Numbered from the stretch's first letter, positions 46,425 through 58,104 are shown. The stretch is 64,000 nt of DNA from Hymenopus coronatus (GCA_030762935.1 CM060895.1:29130501-29194500), one strand, 5' to 3'. Made by a program: numbers and translations. Notes: generated by a model not told the origin, from the sequence alone.

Positions 46425-47288
46425 TCAAGCTCGTATGTACAATCTATATAGGGGATAGATAAGGTATTGTATTCCACTCAAAAATATAACGGGAAATATT
46501 GAGGTCCTCTAAACCTATATTTCCCGTTTTCTAACTCCAAAAAAAGTATTTTAGTAAAAGGTCTGTGTGTGTCTGTGGACAAAAGCAAAAGGTTTGGTTA
46601 AATACCAAAATTGGTATTTAATTGCAGTATCTTCCAAGGATGCGATACAAAGATTTTCAAGAAAATCATCCCACCTCTAACTATCCTAACATTAAACATT
46701 TTTTGAATATTTTGATTTTCTCAAAAATGGCTCTAACGATTTTGATAAAAACACCATATGTTAAAGATGTTCCATCACAAATAAAATATATATTTGATTT
46801 TTCTGGGAATAGCCTCTGTGGACCTCTTTATTATGGATGAGTTTTGCAGGATTGTGTTTAACAGTTAAACCGTAAAAATTAAACAAAAAGTTAATGCACA
46901 AAAAATGTAAATCTCGTTAAAACAATAATTTATGTCATATATGTTTTTTTTGTAGAGTTGAAGATTTTTTTAGATATTCCTTGTTATTGGTTTGAATTTT
47001 AAACTACCTAACTTCTTTCAAATGGGGCCATGCAAAGCGAACCAAACCCCAATTGTTTCACATAGCTACCAGCTTTTAAAGGTTTTGACTGTTGCTTTTG
47101 CCTAATGTATTTCCTTACTTCTCTTCCACTTACAAGGAAGTGAGTAATAAGACCAATTGTGCTAACGTTTATCTCAAATAGCATGATCTAGATATAAGAA
47201 TAACCTTATGTAAGAATCTTTTGTAAAAATAGTTTGTATATGGAACAGCTTGAGAAAGCTATATGAATGGGACACATCAAATTTTTAT
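46425..47288 (-). repeat. Unknown repeat 'R', copy F, full length
   Basis: Minus-strand copy from AAATTTGATGTGTCCCATTC (47288) to TACGAGCTTGAGAAAGTAAA (46425). Contains CAATTTTGGTATTTAA and the GTGTGTGTCTGTGGAC tract. Confidence 0.85.
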
Positions 47289-47342
47289 TATACATAAATT
47301 TTTTACTTTCATCTTCATAATTAGCTTTTTATTGTAAACAAA

Positions 47343-48176
47343 TCTTGTGTTTTACATTCACATGACATACTCTACCTATTCTGCAATAAACTTTACTTAC
47401 AGAAGCTTATTTATCTATATACTTGATGTGTCTTGATATAAACATTTGTAAATATATTTTATTGCCTAATTCGTTGTAGATAAGCAGAAACGATAGTCAA
47501 ATCCAAGAGGTAGTCGCCATATGATGCATTGACATTCTGTTCTTTTCACTTGACTAAGAGAAAGAAAACTGAATAATGATTTTCCATTTGTGTAATGTAG
47601 AAGGATTTTTAAAATTGAAACCAATAACTAAGAATATTTCGGTAAAGGTTAACTCTATTACAAAAAAGAAATATTTGGCATAAATTGTGTATTTTGATGA
47701 GACCTATATATTTCTTATGCAGTAAGATTTTCTCTATCTCTTATGGTTTTCCAGTTGTGTAAAGATATCCAGAATGAACAGGACTTGAGGTTATTCCCTG
47801 AAAATTCCAGATAAACATTTTATCTAATATAAAAATATCTTAAACATATAATTAACTATGTGATCAAAATCATTAGAGCCATTTTTGAGCAAGTCAAAAT
47901 TTCATAAAATGCTCCATGTAAAGGGTAGTTTGGCATAGGGAAATTTTCTTGAAAATCTCTTGTATTGTATTATTGGAAATGATGAACTTAAATATTAAGT
48001 TTGGTATTTAACCAAATTTTTGTTTTTGAACTATACCCTTCACACATGCACTGTTTTCTCAAAATAATGGTTTTTGGAATCAGATTTCAAAACGTGTATT
48101 TTTTGGTGAAATCTTCATCAAATTTTTTAATGGAATTTAATACTTCAATTGGAAAATAGGAGAGAACATAAAAATG
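47343..48176 (+). repeat. Unknown repeat 'R', copy G
   Basis: From TCTTGTGTTTTACATTCACA to ATAGGAGAGAACATAAAAAT; diverged but colinear with D and H. Its end touches the LINE tail at 48177. Confidence 0.8.
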
Positions 48177-48247
48177 GTTGGTATCTAATGTTGAGCAGTC
48201 GGCAGTGAAACCATTCACCCTCTTGCATTCCAGTGTTTTAATGTAAT
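48177..48247 (-). mobile_element. RNase H-bearing LINE, 3' tail only
   Basis: TTGGTATCTAATGTTGAGCA, GTCGGCAGTGAAACCATTC and CTCTTGCATTCCAGTGTTTT match the 3' end at 11992-12060. Followed to the right by repeat F. Confidence 0.8.
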
Positions 48248-48264
48248 GTTTTTATTTAATTTAC

Positions 48265-48560
48265 TGTAACCGTTTAAAATTAGGCACCATAAATGGCAGT
48301 TGCATCACTTAAGTAAAGAAAGTTATGGACAGGTAAGAAAATGAAATGATCCTCTAGACCTGGAATATTCTAATACCATCGGGGTCGAAGAAAACAAGAG
48401 TTGAGTTCAAGCAAGACTGAATAGGACAGATGAAAGAGGGGATTTGATATGGGTAAGGAAGAAATGTCAGTCCAGGTCAATAACTCACCAAGTTGACTAG
48501 TGCTTATTGGTGAGCAGCCCTTCCCTTTAGCTCATCACATAATTTTGTTCAGATTGGTTC
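48265..48560 (-). repeat. Repeat F, copy 2
   Basis: Colinear with 12683-12974, including ATACCATCGGGGTCGAAGAA and TTGGTGAGCAGCCCTTCCCT on the plus strand. Same neighbour (RNase H-bearing LINE) on the same side as in copy 1. Confidence 0.75.
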
Positions 48561-48561
48561 C

Positions 48562-49573
48562 TTAAGGGGAGTTGAACTATCCTTTCTTGCCATTATCTTA
48601 GCAACTATTTAACATAATTGGCTGAAACTTTAGAGGTACATTCAGCAATATCTTTACTGTTGATTGATGAAAAATAGAATATGTCTGTTAATTAGAAAGA
48701 AAGGTAAGATTTTTTAAAATAAAGCTCTTCAAATTTTATTAAAAAATGATGATTTTTAAAGTTTAAAAATATAGCTAATACATTACAAATAAAAACTTTT
48801 TCGTTAAAATAAAGCACATTTAGGTACAAATTCATCCCTTAGTGTCAATTAGTTTCTGAGATAATGGGGCATTTGTATAGAAAATGTTACTTCTTCAGAA
48901 ATTGCTTTCAAACATAAAATTTAAAAAAAAAGAATGTAACCTGACTTTTCAAACACAATTTTGCAGAACTTTGAAACACTCACATGAAGAAAATATGAGC
49001 AGGATGGCAATACTGTGATTAACTAAATAAGAACTTTCCGATCAAAATAAGAAACAGTTCTCTTTTCTAACACTAAAATTTACAAATTTATTGATATTTT
49101 ACCAAATGAGTACGTGAAAATGGCCTAAAAACTGAATGTTTTCAAAAATGTTTTTAAACTATTTAAAATTAGCGTGCCTCTGTGAAAGTTATACCAAAAT
49201 GAGCGGGAGATTCCAAATATTACTACAATAGTAACACATGAAAACGGAAAACAATTACGAAAATCCCATTTCGATTCCCAGTAAGTCTTTAAATTATAGA
49301 AGCAATTAAAGGGTCTCCTTTCTTTTATAACAAAATTATCATGTGACTACTAACAGCTGCACCACGTGAAGGTGAGGGATCAGAAATTAGGCGTTTTGTC
49401 CAGTCCTCATTAATTATTAAAGGAATTAAAGGGCCTTCTCCCTGTTAGTAACAAAAGTCTTTCTGCAGTCTGAGTAAAAATATAAATATGTAAAAAATGC
49501 ATAAGTGTAGAATACATAACAGTAAAAGTCAAAGTGAGAAGGAATCCAAAATAAAGCTTTTCAAAGTTATTTT
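48562..49573. other. Unassigned AT-rich sequence, possible DNA-transposon end
   Basis: Begins TTAAGGGGAGTTGAACTATC, resembling TTAA-targeted element termini, but no matching inverted end is visible. No coding signal. Confidence 0.3.
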
Positions 49574-49925
49574 AACTTAACGACAGCTCACAAGGAACCG
49601 TGGCCTACTGCCCAGCCACTGCATCCCCCATCTCGGTCCTTGACAGACATCATTGGATGGGGTGCAGTATTGAGGGGTTAAACGTGGTCAGCGCCTCAAC
49701 CCCCCTGGCCGGTTAATGTGGTCCTCATTACCTGAAACCTTTACTTCTCCATCAATTAGCTCCTCTTCAATTGGCCCCCCAGGGACCTCACGTGGCTGAA
49801 TGCACCCAGGACCAGATCTCCAAAGTGGGGGAAAAATTCTATACCAGTACTGGGAATCGAACCCAGGACTCCCAATTAATAAGCAGCCAGGCTACCACCC
49901 CTCTAAGGAGATGACCCAAAATATC
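49574..49925 (-). repeat. tRNA-derived SINE, family C
   Basis: The minus strand starts with a tRNA-like head (CTCCTTAGAGGGGTGGTAGC as A box; CCTGGGTTCGATTCCCAG as B box), then GGTGCATTCAGCCACGTGAG, GGTCCCTGGGGGGCCAATTG and GTGGCTGGGCAGTAGGCCAC. Same as the copy at 60445-60787. Confidence 0.85.
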
Positions 49926-50163
49926 TTAGAAAGACCAATTTGTGCTGCTGAGAACAGAAGCATAAAGCACAATACTAACTTGCATTCCAATATGAAACAA
50001 TATGAATGCTACAGTAATGGAGACTCAGGAGTGCACTTTTTAATAGTTTGGTTGCTATTGTGCATTCGTATAGAATTAATGATTTAACTAGATTATTCAA
50101 TTGATTTAACTTGAGAATTAGTTGCCCATTTGATACCAGAGGTATAATGAATTGTTTGTAAAC

Positions 50164-51221
50164 TACCGTAAAAGCGGGTGAATCCGATATAGGCAGGTAA
50201 TTCCGATCGTTTCTTCTTTTACTCAGAAAACAACAATAAACGGCGGGACACCTGTTTAGAGTTAATTATTGCATCGCATGTTCAGAACGAGAATACAATT
50301 AGAACACAACATTGTGTCGGAACTGTTATTATTGTTTTCTATAGCAGTGAATCAGATCCAAGTGAACGTGTCACAGTGGTGAAAGAAGCTTACTTGTAAA
50401 AAGTTTTGTTGTGCGTTTCATCGCTTTTGTATAACATATTTTATTTCATTTATGTTTCTTGCATTAGTATCAGTAACTAAACCTATTCAAGTTTATTTTG
50501 TTTTAATGGTAGCTCGTCTGACAGTAAAATGTGTTACATTGTAGGCTGAATCCGATCAGCATGGGGAACTATAAAAAGAAAGTTGATCCTGGCAGTAGAG
50601 GTAACTACAATCCTGTTTACCTAACTAATGCGGTAAATGCTGTGAATCAGGGAAATTAAGCATCCGAAAAGCATCAGAGCAACATGGTGTGCTATATACC
50701 ACCCATAACGATAAAATAAATAACAAATATAAATTCAGAATGGGAGGACAAGTAGAAAAGAAGAAAAAGCTTTGGTTGAAGGATTGCTGGTGTGTGCCAA
50801 ATGGGGTTTCCCGCTAAGAGATCCAGATATCAGGAACATAGTACAAAGCTATCTAAATAGGATAGGGAAAATAGAAAAAAGATTTACGGACAAGGAATGG
50901 TTACGTGGGTTCCTTGGAAGAAACAAGGGATTAAGTGAAAATATAAAGAGAGCCAGAGCAGCTGGTACACATGCTACACTGCGTGAATATTGTCCTAATT
51001 TAGAGACATCAATGGAGGGAGTTCCTCCATTTAACATCATTAATTATGATGAAACTAATTTCTCAGATGATCCGGGAGAAGTTAGAGTCATTGTCAAACA
51101 TGGTGTGAAACACCCAGAAAGAATAATTGATTCTTAAAAGAACAGCAATAGCGTTATGGTATCAGCTATAGAAGATGGAAAATTGCTTCCTCCGTATACA
51201 GTGTACAGAGTAAGCATCTCT
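50164..51221 (+). mobile_element. pogo-like transposon 2, 5' part
   Basis: The left end ACTACCGTAAAAGCGGGTGA follows a TA and contains TGAATCCGAT motifs repeated at about 50178, 50200, 50348 and 50548. Interrupted on the right by an I-clade LINE derivative at 51222; no right end is seen beyond it. Confidence 0.75.
50561..51215 (+). pseudogene. pogo-type transposase, N-terminal part, broken
   Basis: Starts MGNYKKKVDPGSRGNYNP. A psq helix-turn-helix (TNAVNAVNQG, then SIRKASEQHG after a frameshift) is followed by a CENP-B-type domain in a 121-codon open frame (ALVEGLLVCAKWGFPL in frame from 50772, KEWLRGFLGRNKGLSENIKR) and FNIINYDETNFSDDPG, where YDETN holds the first catalytic Asp. SVMVSAIEDGKLLPPYTVYR follows after an in-frame stop. 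It belongs to a different branch from the pogo-like element at 28321-31237. Confidence 0.85.
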
Positions 51222-51670
51222 ATGACCCCCCCAGGGGCCTACTATGGTAGGTACGGGTTTGGCGCACCCGGTGTCCTGAGCCAACCTTGACTCCCTCAGT
51301 GGGCAACCTCCAAGTGGTGAGAGAGTCACTAGGTCAAAATGCCCACCCACGTGGAGACCCATGCCGGTGGAAAGGAATATCCTGGTTGGTTGAGGGTTGC
51401 ATATCTGAGCCTCGGCCTTATGTTTTTTCAATGGCTAGGGAGGGTACGCAACTTAATACACCACTTTGGTCTCTGCTTCATCTAAACGGGAGGCTAGGGA
51501 CTAGCCCACGCCCTGTCAATCGGCCAGGAGTAGATATTATACCAAACTCCAGGGTGAGTGGGACGGCGAGCCTGCTATATTTGTAGCCCTGTCATCCCAG
51601 TGGGGTGACCCCTTGTTGGACTCCATGGTGGGTGGGGAGCACCGTGGGATGAAAAATAAAATTTACTTTC

Positions 51671-52835
51671 ATGGCAAAATCCAAAAAATCCATTTACTGA
51701 GTTCGGAAAAGAAGTAGTCGAGTGTTGTGGTCCTCGCTACTTAATTGTTAATAGAACAAAGGAAGGAAGAAACTTCTCTAGCGTAAGCCCTTTTGTTATT
51801 CAAAAGGGTCTTGATAACATTGCTGGTCCTGTAAAATCTTGTATAAGAGCTCGTAATGGCAGGCTCCTGGTCGAAGCAGAATCAGCATCCCAGGCTGCAA
51901 AAATACTAAACGCCAAAATGTTTGCTAGCTATCCAGTAAAGGTCAATGTACACAAAAGCTTGAATTCTTCATGCGGTGTGGTAAACACGCGGGCATTGGA
52001 CGATTTGATCTGTGAGGAAATTCAAGAAAATCTTGCTCCCTAAGGCGTAGTATCTGTATCAGGTTCAAAGAAAAGAAAATGGAGAATCGTGCCTACCCGT
52101 ACCCTGTTTATTACCTTTGATCGGGTAGATCTCCCACAAAGGATAATGGCAGGGTATGAGTCTATTGAGGTAAGACCGTATATACCGAACCCGCTCAGAT
52201 GTTATAAATGTCAACGCTTTGGCCACACCAGTGAATTCTGCAACGGCGAGTCTACCTGTGTGAACTGTGGCAATATCCTGCATGACGGAGAATGCACGTC
52301 AGCTCCAACGTGCGTTAACTGTAATGGTGAACTTCCATCAAGTTCCCGTAGTTGTCCCCGTTTTGCAGAGGAAAAAACGGTCCAGGAGACACGGGTTAAA
52401 GAGAAGGTGTCCTTCTAGGAAGCCCTAAAACTCATGCGATTCCGCCAACTCTCTGTCCCGGTGTATGGTACCTATACATCAGTTGTAGCTAAATCTGTAC
52501 AAAGTGGGGAAATCGCAACTCAAAACCTGCGATATAAACGGGGTCATGATTCCAAAAAAGATTCTCACAGCCAGCTCACTTCCTAGGCCTTCGACTTCAA
52601 CATCTAAGTCAGTAACAATCTCTCCTACATCTGAAACTGCAAAAAACGCTAAAATTAAATCGCCGCCAAAGCAATCGACCTCGAACAACAAGTCTGGCAA
52701 GCTAATAATATATAAAGAACCAGAAAGAAAGTTCAAGAACACCTATGAGAGAACTGACTTCCTCAAGCAAAGCGTAAAGTCTACTCCCAAGGCAACAAAG
52801 GGAAACAAGAGTACACAGAGGTCCTCTTTTTCTTT
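51671..52835 (+). pseudogene. I-clade LINE ORF1, copy 2, zinc knuckles intact
   Basis: Gag-like protein with three cysteine clusters: CYKCQRFGHTSEFC, CVNCGNILHDGEC and CVNCNGELPSSSRSCP (52197-52360 approximately), then VKEKVSF and a basic Ser/Lys tail. A stop near 52042 and frameshifts break it. The cysteine pattern is better preserved than in copy 1. Confidence 0.85.
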
Positions 52836-53004
52836 TCTCAAATCACCAATCTGTGGCTTTTTCTATGATTACCTTTTTACATTAATTTTTAGACAAATCT
52901 TTCGTTCTTATTAATAATATTTCTTATTGAGCTTTATCGCTGGCTTTTGCCATGATTTGTTTAACAAGGGCGCTTATGACCTTGTAGTTGAGCACCCATA
53001 AACA

Positions 53005-53009
53005 CTAAC

Positions 53010-53041
<32 letters not shown>

Positions 53042-53043
53042 CA
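53005..53043 (+). repeat. (ATC)n 3' tail of I-clade LINE copy 2
   Basis: Ten or more CAT/ATC units directly after the LINE 3' UTR; replaces a poly(A) tail. Confidence 0.95.
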
Positions 53044-53149
53044 CATTGATTAACCCATTACACCATTAAAGTGGTTGTTAGAACATAATGCTGATTTTTC
53101 ACCTCACTCTGAACTTTGTTTTTGTTCTCCTGAAAACTAGAAATTTTGT

Positions 53150-55650
53150 ACATATCTGCTTCTGCCAAATTGCCACAGAATTTATGAACAGAAAGGTCAG
53201 TGGTGAGTCAATAGAAAATTATTACCTTATGTCACTCTACTGAGTATTTTCAAAAATCATTGAAGACCTCTTCTTAGAACAAATTCAGAGATTTTGTAAT
53301 AAGTGTATTATCATATTAGAGAATCAGTTTGGCTTCCAAAAAATTAAATCCTAATCTTTCAATTAGGGAATTATATAATTGTTAGAGCAATAGATAGAAA
53401 GGAAATAGTAGCAATTTTTCTTGATATCCCCAAAGTCTTCAACTATATTAACATTAAAAGTCTAAAAACTAAGGCATAAGAGGCATACCATTTGAATGGC
53501 CTAGTTCATACCTGCTAAACAGGAAACCATGTGTAGAGATTTTACATAACATAGATAAAAATCTGATGTTTTAGATTCACATGACTTTCTCTAGCTGTTC
53601 TACAAACTTCATACATAAGATTCTTCTTCTTTCTGCACCTTGCTAACCGAGGTACTCATTAGCACAATGTTCTTAATACTTATTACTTGGTTCTGTATAA
53701 GTAGGAACAAAATAAGGGAATACACTAGGCTAAACCAAAAGTCAAATGTTTTAAAAATTGTCGTTACACGATTATCATTACAAATAGCTTCTTTTCTTGG
53801 TCCAGGAGTAGAACAAAAGAAAAACGGGCACTCCCGTCTGAGAAAAGTATAAGTACTTCACAACTGAAACTAATAACAATGAGTACCTCCAAAAGAGTAA
53901 GCTCCATGAGAAAAATGTATATGACATAATTTGTGTGTTTTAAAAAAACCTACATTTTTTGTATAGTAAGTTTTTGACTATCCCTTACGGTTTCCTAGTT
54001 ATGCCAAATTAAGCAAAATTCATCCAGAATAAACAGGTCTTCAGAAGCTATTCCCAGAAAATTCAAGATATACATTTTATTTGTCAGGTAAATATCTTTA
54101 ATATACGATATTTTAATCAAAATCGTTAGAGCCATTTTTAAGAAAATCAAAATTTTCGAAAAAAGTTCCATATAAAGGGTAGTTTGGGGTGGGGGGATTT
54201 TTCTCAAAATCTTCATGTCACATCCCTGGAAGATACTAAACTTAAATACCAAGTTTGGTATTGAAGCTACTATTCGTTTTTGAGTTATCGTGTTCACAGA
54301 CACACGGACACACACACATGGACCTTTTTCTGGAAATGCTTTTTATGGATACAGGGTATCCTAAAACATGTATTTCCGGTGAAATCTCGGTATTGAATTT
54401 TTGGGTGGAATACAATACTTCTCTATCCCTATGTACATTGTACATACGGGGCTAGAGAAAGTAAAAATTCGAGAAAAATTACATCGCAGTTTAAATGTAT
54501 AACATATGAAGTGCCTCAGAGGTTTAAATTACAGCCATATTTATTTATGCTGTACATCAACCACTTGTTTAAAAAAATACTGTATGAGGGAGGATTAGCC
54601 GTTAATATGACCATAATGGTAAGGGATAAAATGGTAGCAGTAGTACAATATATTGATAAGAGTTAGTTGAAACATACCTCTCATAGTTAGGAATGATCTC
54701 AACAAATAAAACCGAATAGATTTAGATTAGAATAACTAACAGATTACAGATCAATATAACATTAGCAATCCAATTCACCTAATAATGCAATGAAATTTTA
54801 GGACTAATGATAGATAAACATCTGAAATGGGACAAACATATTGAAAAAATTAGCAATATTTGCAAATTGGTGTCCATTTCTTGACCTTTTTAATTACTGG
54901 GTACCTGAGGTTCACGACAAAAGCCTATTAAGGTAAAAGGAATGCCCCTCTCATTACATATATGAAATGTATGATTCAATTCTGAGTGACATTTATTTCA
55001 CATAAGTTCAGTTAACAGAACTACAGACACTATTCCATTACGTAATCAATCACTCATAACAGCATATATAAGAACGCTACAGCATAATAATTTAGTGACA
55101 ATTTATTTGGTCTAAAGAATCACGAAACCCTGGTGCTAGAATAAACACAAAAGCGTGCATTGCAGACTAATCTACATACAGGAGAACCCTTACATGGAAC
55201 ACTTAGCTGAACTGATTTCGCGTCATGAAAAGTGGAGCTTTTCAGAATACAAAATTACATATTTAAACGATGTACATTTCAACAATTTCACCAAAACTCC
55301 CTGGATCAACTATTCATAAATCAGCAATTTAACAATTATAAAATCTGAAACAAATAACTCAGGCATATCCATAAAAGATAGCCCTCAAATAGTATAAACC
55401 TGAGATCTGAATTTATATTTTCCCCTATTCAATAACTGGATTATAAAACACTTAAACCAAACCTTGGCTCCTCTTAGAAAAATTATACATAATCATTAAA
55501 TATTATACTTTAACATTGATTCCACTCACAGAATAAATTTGGAAACCTGGCATGAAGGGACCACATTAAACAGCGTATACCCATATGAAAAGCAACCGTA
55601 AGAAAGACAATTAAGACGAAGCAAGAAACTCTTTTTACATGACTTACTTA
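53150..55650 (+). mobile_element. CR1/L2-like LINE fragment, split by repeat R
   Basis: 53190-53560: reverse transcriptase blocks VFSKIIEDLFLEQIQRF, LENQFGFQK, AIFLDI-like and YLLNRKPCVEI. 54480-55650: Y.VPQ.F..QPYLFMLYINHLF, LGLMIDKHLKWDKHIEKI and a decayed C-terminal region. The two halves are separated by R copy H at 53568-54466. No open frame survives. Confidence 0.65.
53568..54466 (+). repeat. Unknown repeat 'R', copy H, full length, inserted in LINE
   Basis: From AAATCTGATGTTTTAGATTC...ACATGACTTTCTCTAGCTGT to ACGGGGCTAGAGAAAGTAAA. Inverted ends GACTTTCTCTAGC / GCTAGAGAAAGTA. Internal landmarks: ATTCATCCAGAATAAACAGG, ATCGTTAGAGCCATTTTTAA, AAATACCAAGTTTGGTATTG, ACACGGACACACACAC and CTATGTACATTGTACATACG. 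Confidence 0.9.
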
Positions 55651-55963
55651 CCAGGTCTTAGGCCTGACCGACTGAACTGAGCTCAACTGATCAACCCAAA
55701 ACCAAACTACTCTCGGCTGTTTGAGCTAAGCACCTCTGGGAGGCAGGAAGAAAGATTGTTATGCACCTAGTGACAATTTCCTTCATATTTCTGCACTCTT
55801 GCGGAGAAAATAATAATATTATAGCCAGAAACTAAGTTGAACAGAAATAGTGCATTGCTAACTAGGCAACCCTTACATTTTACAGATGATGTGAAATGGA
55901 AGTGCTGATACTGCATTCATTAACCTGCTAATTAGGGCTATGGTGATGGTTGTTGTTAACATA
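55651..55963. other. Nothing recognised
   Basis: No supported feature; short CTGACCGACTGAACTGAGC segment looks repetitive but has no partner here. Confidence 0.35.
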
Positions 55964-56040
55964 CTTAAGTAGTGCAATGGTTAACATGATGGAAAGTCAC
56001 GGTGATGGTCAGAAGTTCAAATCTTGCCTGCAAATAAACA
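55964..56040 (+). repeat. tRNA-like SINE head
   Basis: TTAAGTAGTGCAATGGTTAA (A-box like) and TCAGAAGTTCAAATCTTGCC (B-box like) at tRNA-like spacing. Confidence 0.45.
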
Positions 56041-56280
56041 GGTGCTTTTATTAATTTCTCTTCATGTTAGAGAATATTCTAGCAAATTGTGATTTCTTTC
56101 TGTACGCACTAGAGAGTGAATTTGCCTATAAATACAAAATAACCAGCCATTTGTGCTCACTGGGGAACTATGTTTTCATAAAGAGAGTATCTGGATATAT
56201 TATTAGTGTATGGGATACTGCAGCAGAATTAATGTAGGCATGTTGTATGTACTAACAGAGGTTTCCTCAGAGAATACTTA

Positions 56281-56634
56281 CTACAGTTCACACATTTTTG
56301 CAAGTTGCAAACTGCCTTCTGGAATAAGGAGCAGTGCACAAGACACCTCATCCATGAAGAAATCACCCTGTCTCTGACCAAGCAACAACAATAATATGAC
56401 TATGTCATTCAGCATCAGCATTGTAGTATGAGGGACATCCACAGGAATTTCAGTATTAGCCGATCTTCCATTAGACTGAGATTTTGCATCCTTTGGCATG
56501 GTGGCTATTACAATCACATGGTGGAAATGGATAAACTGTAAAAGTTTATCTATGTAATGGTCTGGCATGATGTCATAGTCACTGTTAAATGCACTACGGT
56601 GGCCGCAATGAAAATCTTTATATTTTAAACGCAA
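56281..56634 (-). CDS. Unrecognised open frame, 117 codons
   Basis: An uninterrupted Met-to-stop frame with diverse, non-repetitive composition: a His-rich stretch (FIHFHHVIVIATMPKD), a polar linker (KSQSNGRSANTEIPVD) and a leucine-rich run (MLNDIVILLLLLGQRQ), followed by FFMDEVSCALLLIPEGS. I do not recognise the family. No promoter, splice or poly(A) evidence was found. It could be a fragment of a host gene copied by retroposition, or chance. Confidence 0.25.
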   Translation of the reverse strand: MRLKYKDFHCGHRSAFNSDYDIMPDHYIDKLLQFIHFHHVIVIATMPKDAKSQSNGRSANTEIPVDVPHTTMLMLNDIVILLLLLGQRQGDFFMDEVSCALLLIPEGSLQLAKMCEL

Positions 56635-56839
56635 GGCAAATCTTTACATAGACATGTGCTCTTTACCCTCCGCTATACAAAAAAGGCAAGCGGAGCTGCA
56701 AATCTCATGATTCTCTAGTGCATAGCAGCAACTTGCTTACATTAGCAGTTCAGGTCTCAGTCTGCATCTGGTATATGCTGTACAGCAATTTGTTTGCTGT
56801 TTTTCGTCCAATTTTTAATCTGAGTGCAGTTTTTGAAGG

Positions 56840-57255
56840 TGTGTATATGGGGTGTTTTTAGTGGTAATTATGGTAGAGGTGGCTTTTACTTTCTCCCTAA
56901 GCACATAACAATGAAGGGAAGTAATTATTTAGAAGTATTACAACAGCATTTGATCACATTTTGGCTAATTCATCACTGTCAGTACTTTATACATGATGGT
57001 GCCCTTGCTCATAGAACAAAGATGGTTCAGAATTTCCTAAAACACAATAATATACCTGTACTTGACTGACTGGTAACTCTCCTGACCTAAATCCAATAGA
57101 AAATGCTTGGGATCAAATGAAAGATAAAATAGATGAGCTGCAACTATCAAATGTTAAGGAGTTGCAGGAGGTGTTGAAAAAGATATGACTGGAAATGGGC
57201 AAAAACTATTTTGAAAATCTAGCAGATTCATGCCTAGGAGACTCATGAAAGTAAG
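56840..57255 (+). pseudogene. Tc1-like transposase, C-terminal part
   Basis: VWGVFSG-like start (CIWGVFSGNYGRGGFYFLPK), NYLEVLQQHLITFW, YFIHDGALAHRTKMVQNFL (second catalytic Asp in HDGA), TGNSPDLNPIENAWDQMKDK (DLNPIEN with the last Asp/Glu) and ELQEVLKKI. Stops at 57068 and 57186. The N-terminal DNA-binding part is absent. Different family from the Tc1 copy at 34934-37405. Confidence 0.85.
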
Positions 57256-58100
57256 TTAAGGGAAATAGACTAAGTACCAATTGATGAAGAAGTTAAAGAT
57301 AAAAACCATGTAAAGTCAGTGTTTATAGTTTTTATTACCATGTAAAGATTTCCATTGCGGTAACTGTACTTTGGGAACCAGAGAGTTTTGTAATATGGGC
57401 TTGTAAACATGATCTAGTTTTTATGTAGATTTGTATTTTGTAAACTCTCAGATCAATTTATTAGGTCTCTTTTATATGAAAGAATAGGTTTCAATGTTAA
57501 AATATTATATAATGTGCATTATGTATGTAAGTTACATCTTTAGTGTTATATGCATTTATATGATATTCATTAAAGCATATTCTAACAAGTAACAATCTTT
57601 GTTTTAATGAAATTCAAAAAATTTAACTAATTGAAATGACTCTTCCATGCCAAACAATCAGTTCTTGTTAAATTTACTAAACATAAAAAGTACCTCAAGT
57701 GGCTGTATTTGAATTTGGAATCTTCATTACTGAAGACCAATGTGCACACTGTTGTACTACCAGAGCAACTTCACTAACAGTGGTGCAAAGCAGTCATTTT
57801 GACCAAAACTGATATGTCACAATGCAGTGGACAATGTTTACAACATAGCCTGTAAAATGCCAGGACTATAACTTCTCAATCAGTAGGCTGAGAAGACTCA
57901 CCTGATATAGTAGGAGCATATAGTGTGAGCTCTGAAAGAAGAAAACAAAATGTAAATATTCATAAACTGAGTTGTTAAGGACAGAATAAGAGGCTCACTA
58001 GGTACAAAATATATTGAAAATGGTGCAGAAGATTTATACAATCATAAATAATAAGTCGTTAGAAAATAACAGAAAAACACATTTTTTTGATAGATTATAT
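57256..58100. other. Nothing recognised
   Basis: AT-rich; the first part may belong to the Tc1 3' region. No other signal. Confidence 0.35.
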
Positions 58101-58104
58101 TTTT

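Larger units (their letters stand above)
51222..53045 (+). mobile_element. I-clade LINE copy 2, ORF2-less deletion derivative
   Basis: Has the same 5' UTR (GGTAGGTACGGGTTTGGCGC), a broken ORF1 (from ATG 51671) and the same 3' UTR ending in (CAT/ATC)n as copy 1, but about 4 kb containing all of ORF2 is missing. The junction is at about 52820-52835, where CACAGAGGTCCTCT of late ORF1 runs into TTTCTTTTCTCAAATCACCA of the 3' UTR. Inserted in a pogo-like element. Confidence 0.9.

Noticed and set aside
48561..49573. Kolobok or piggyBac-like element starting TTAAGGGG
   Set aside because: Only one candidate end; no inverted partner and no transposase found. Kept only as an unassigned stretch.
49800..50087. 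Plus-strand frame starting MHPGPDLQSGGK
   Set aside because: Antisense reading of SINE family C continued by chance into flanking sequence.
51162..51586. Frames over the GC-rich segment after the pogo fragment
   Set aside because: They fall in the 5' UTR of the I-clade LINE, repeated at 18850-19290; no domain is conserved between the copies.
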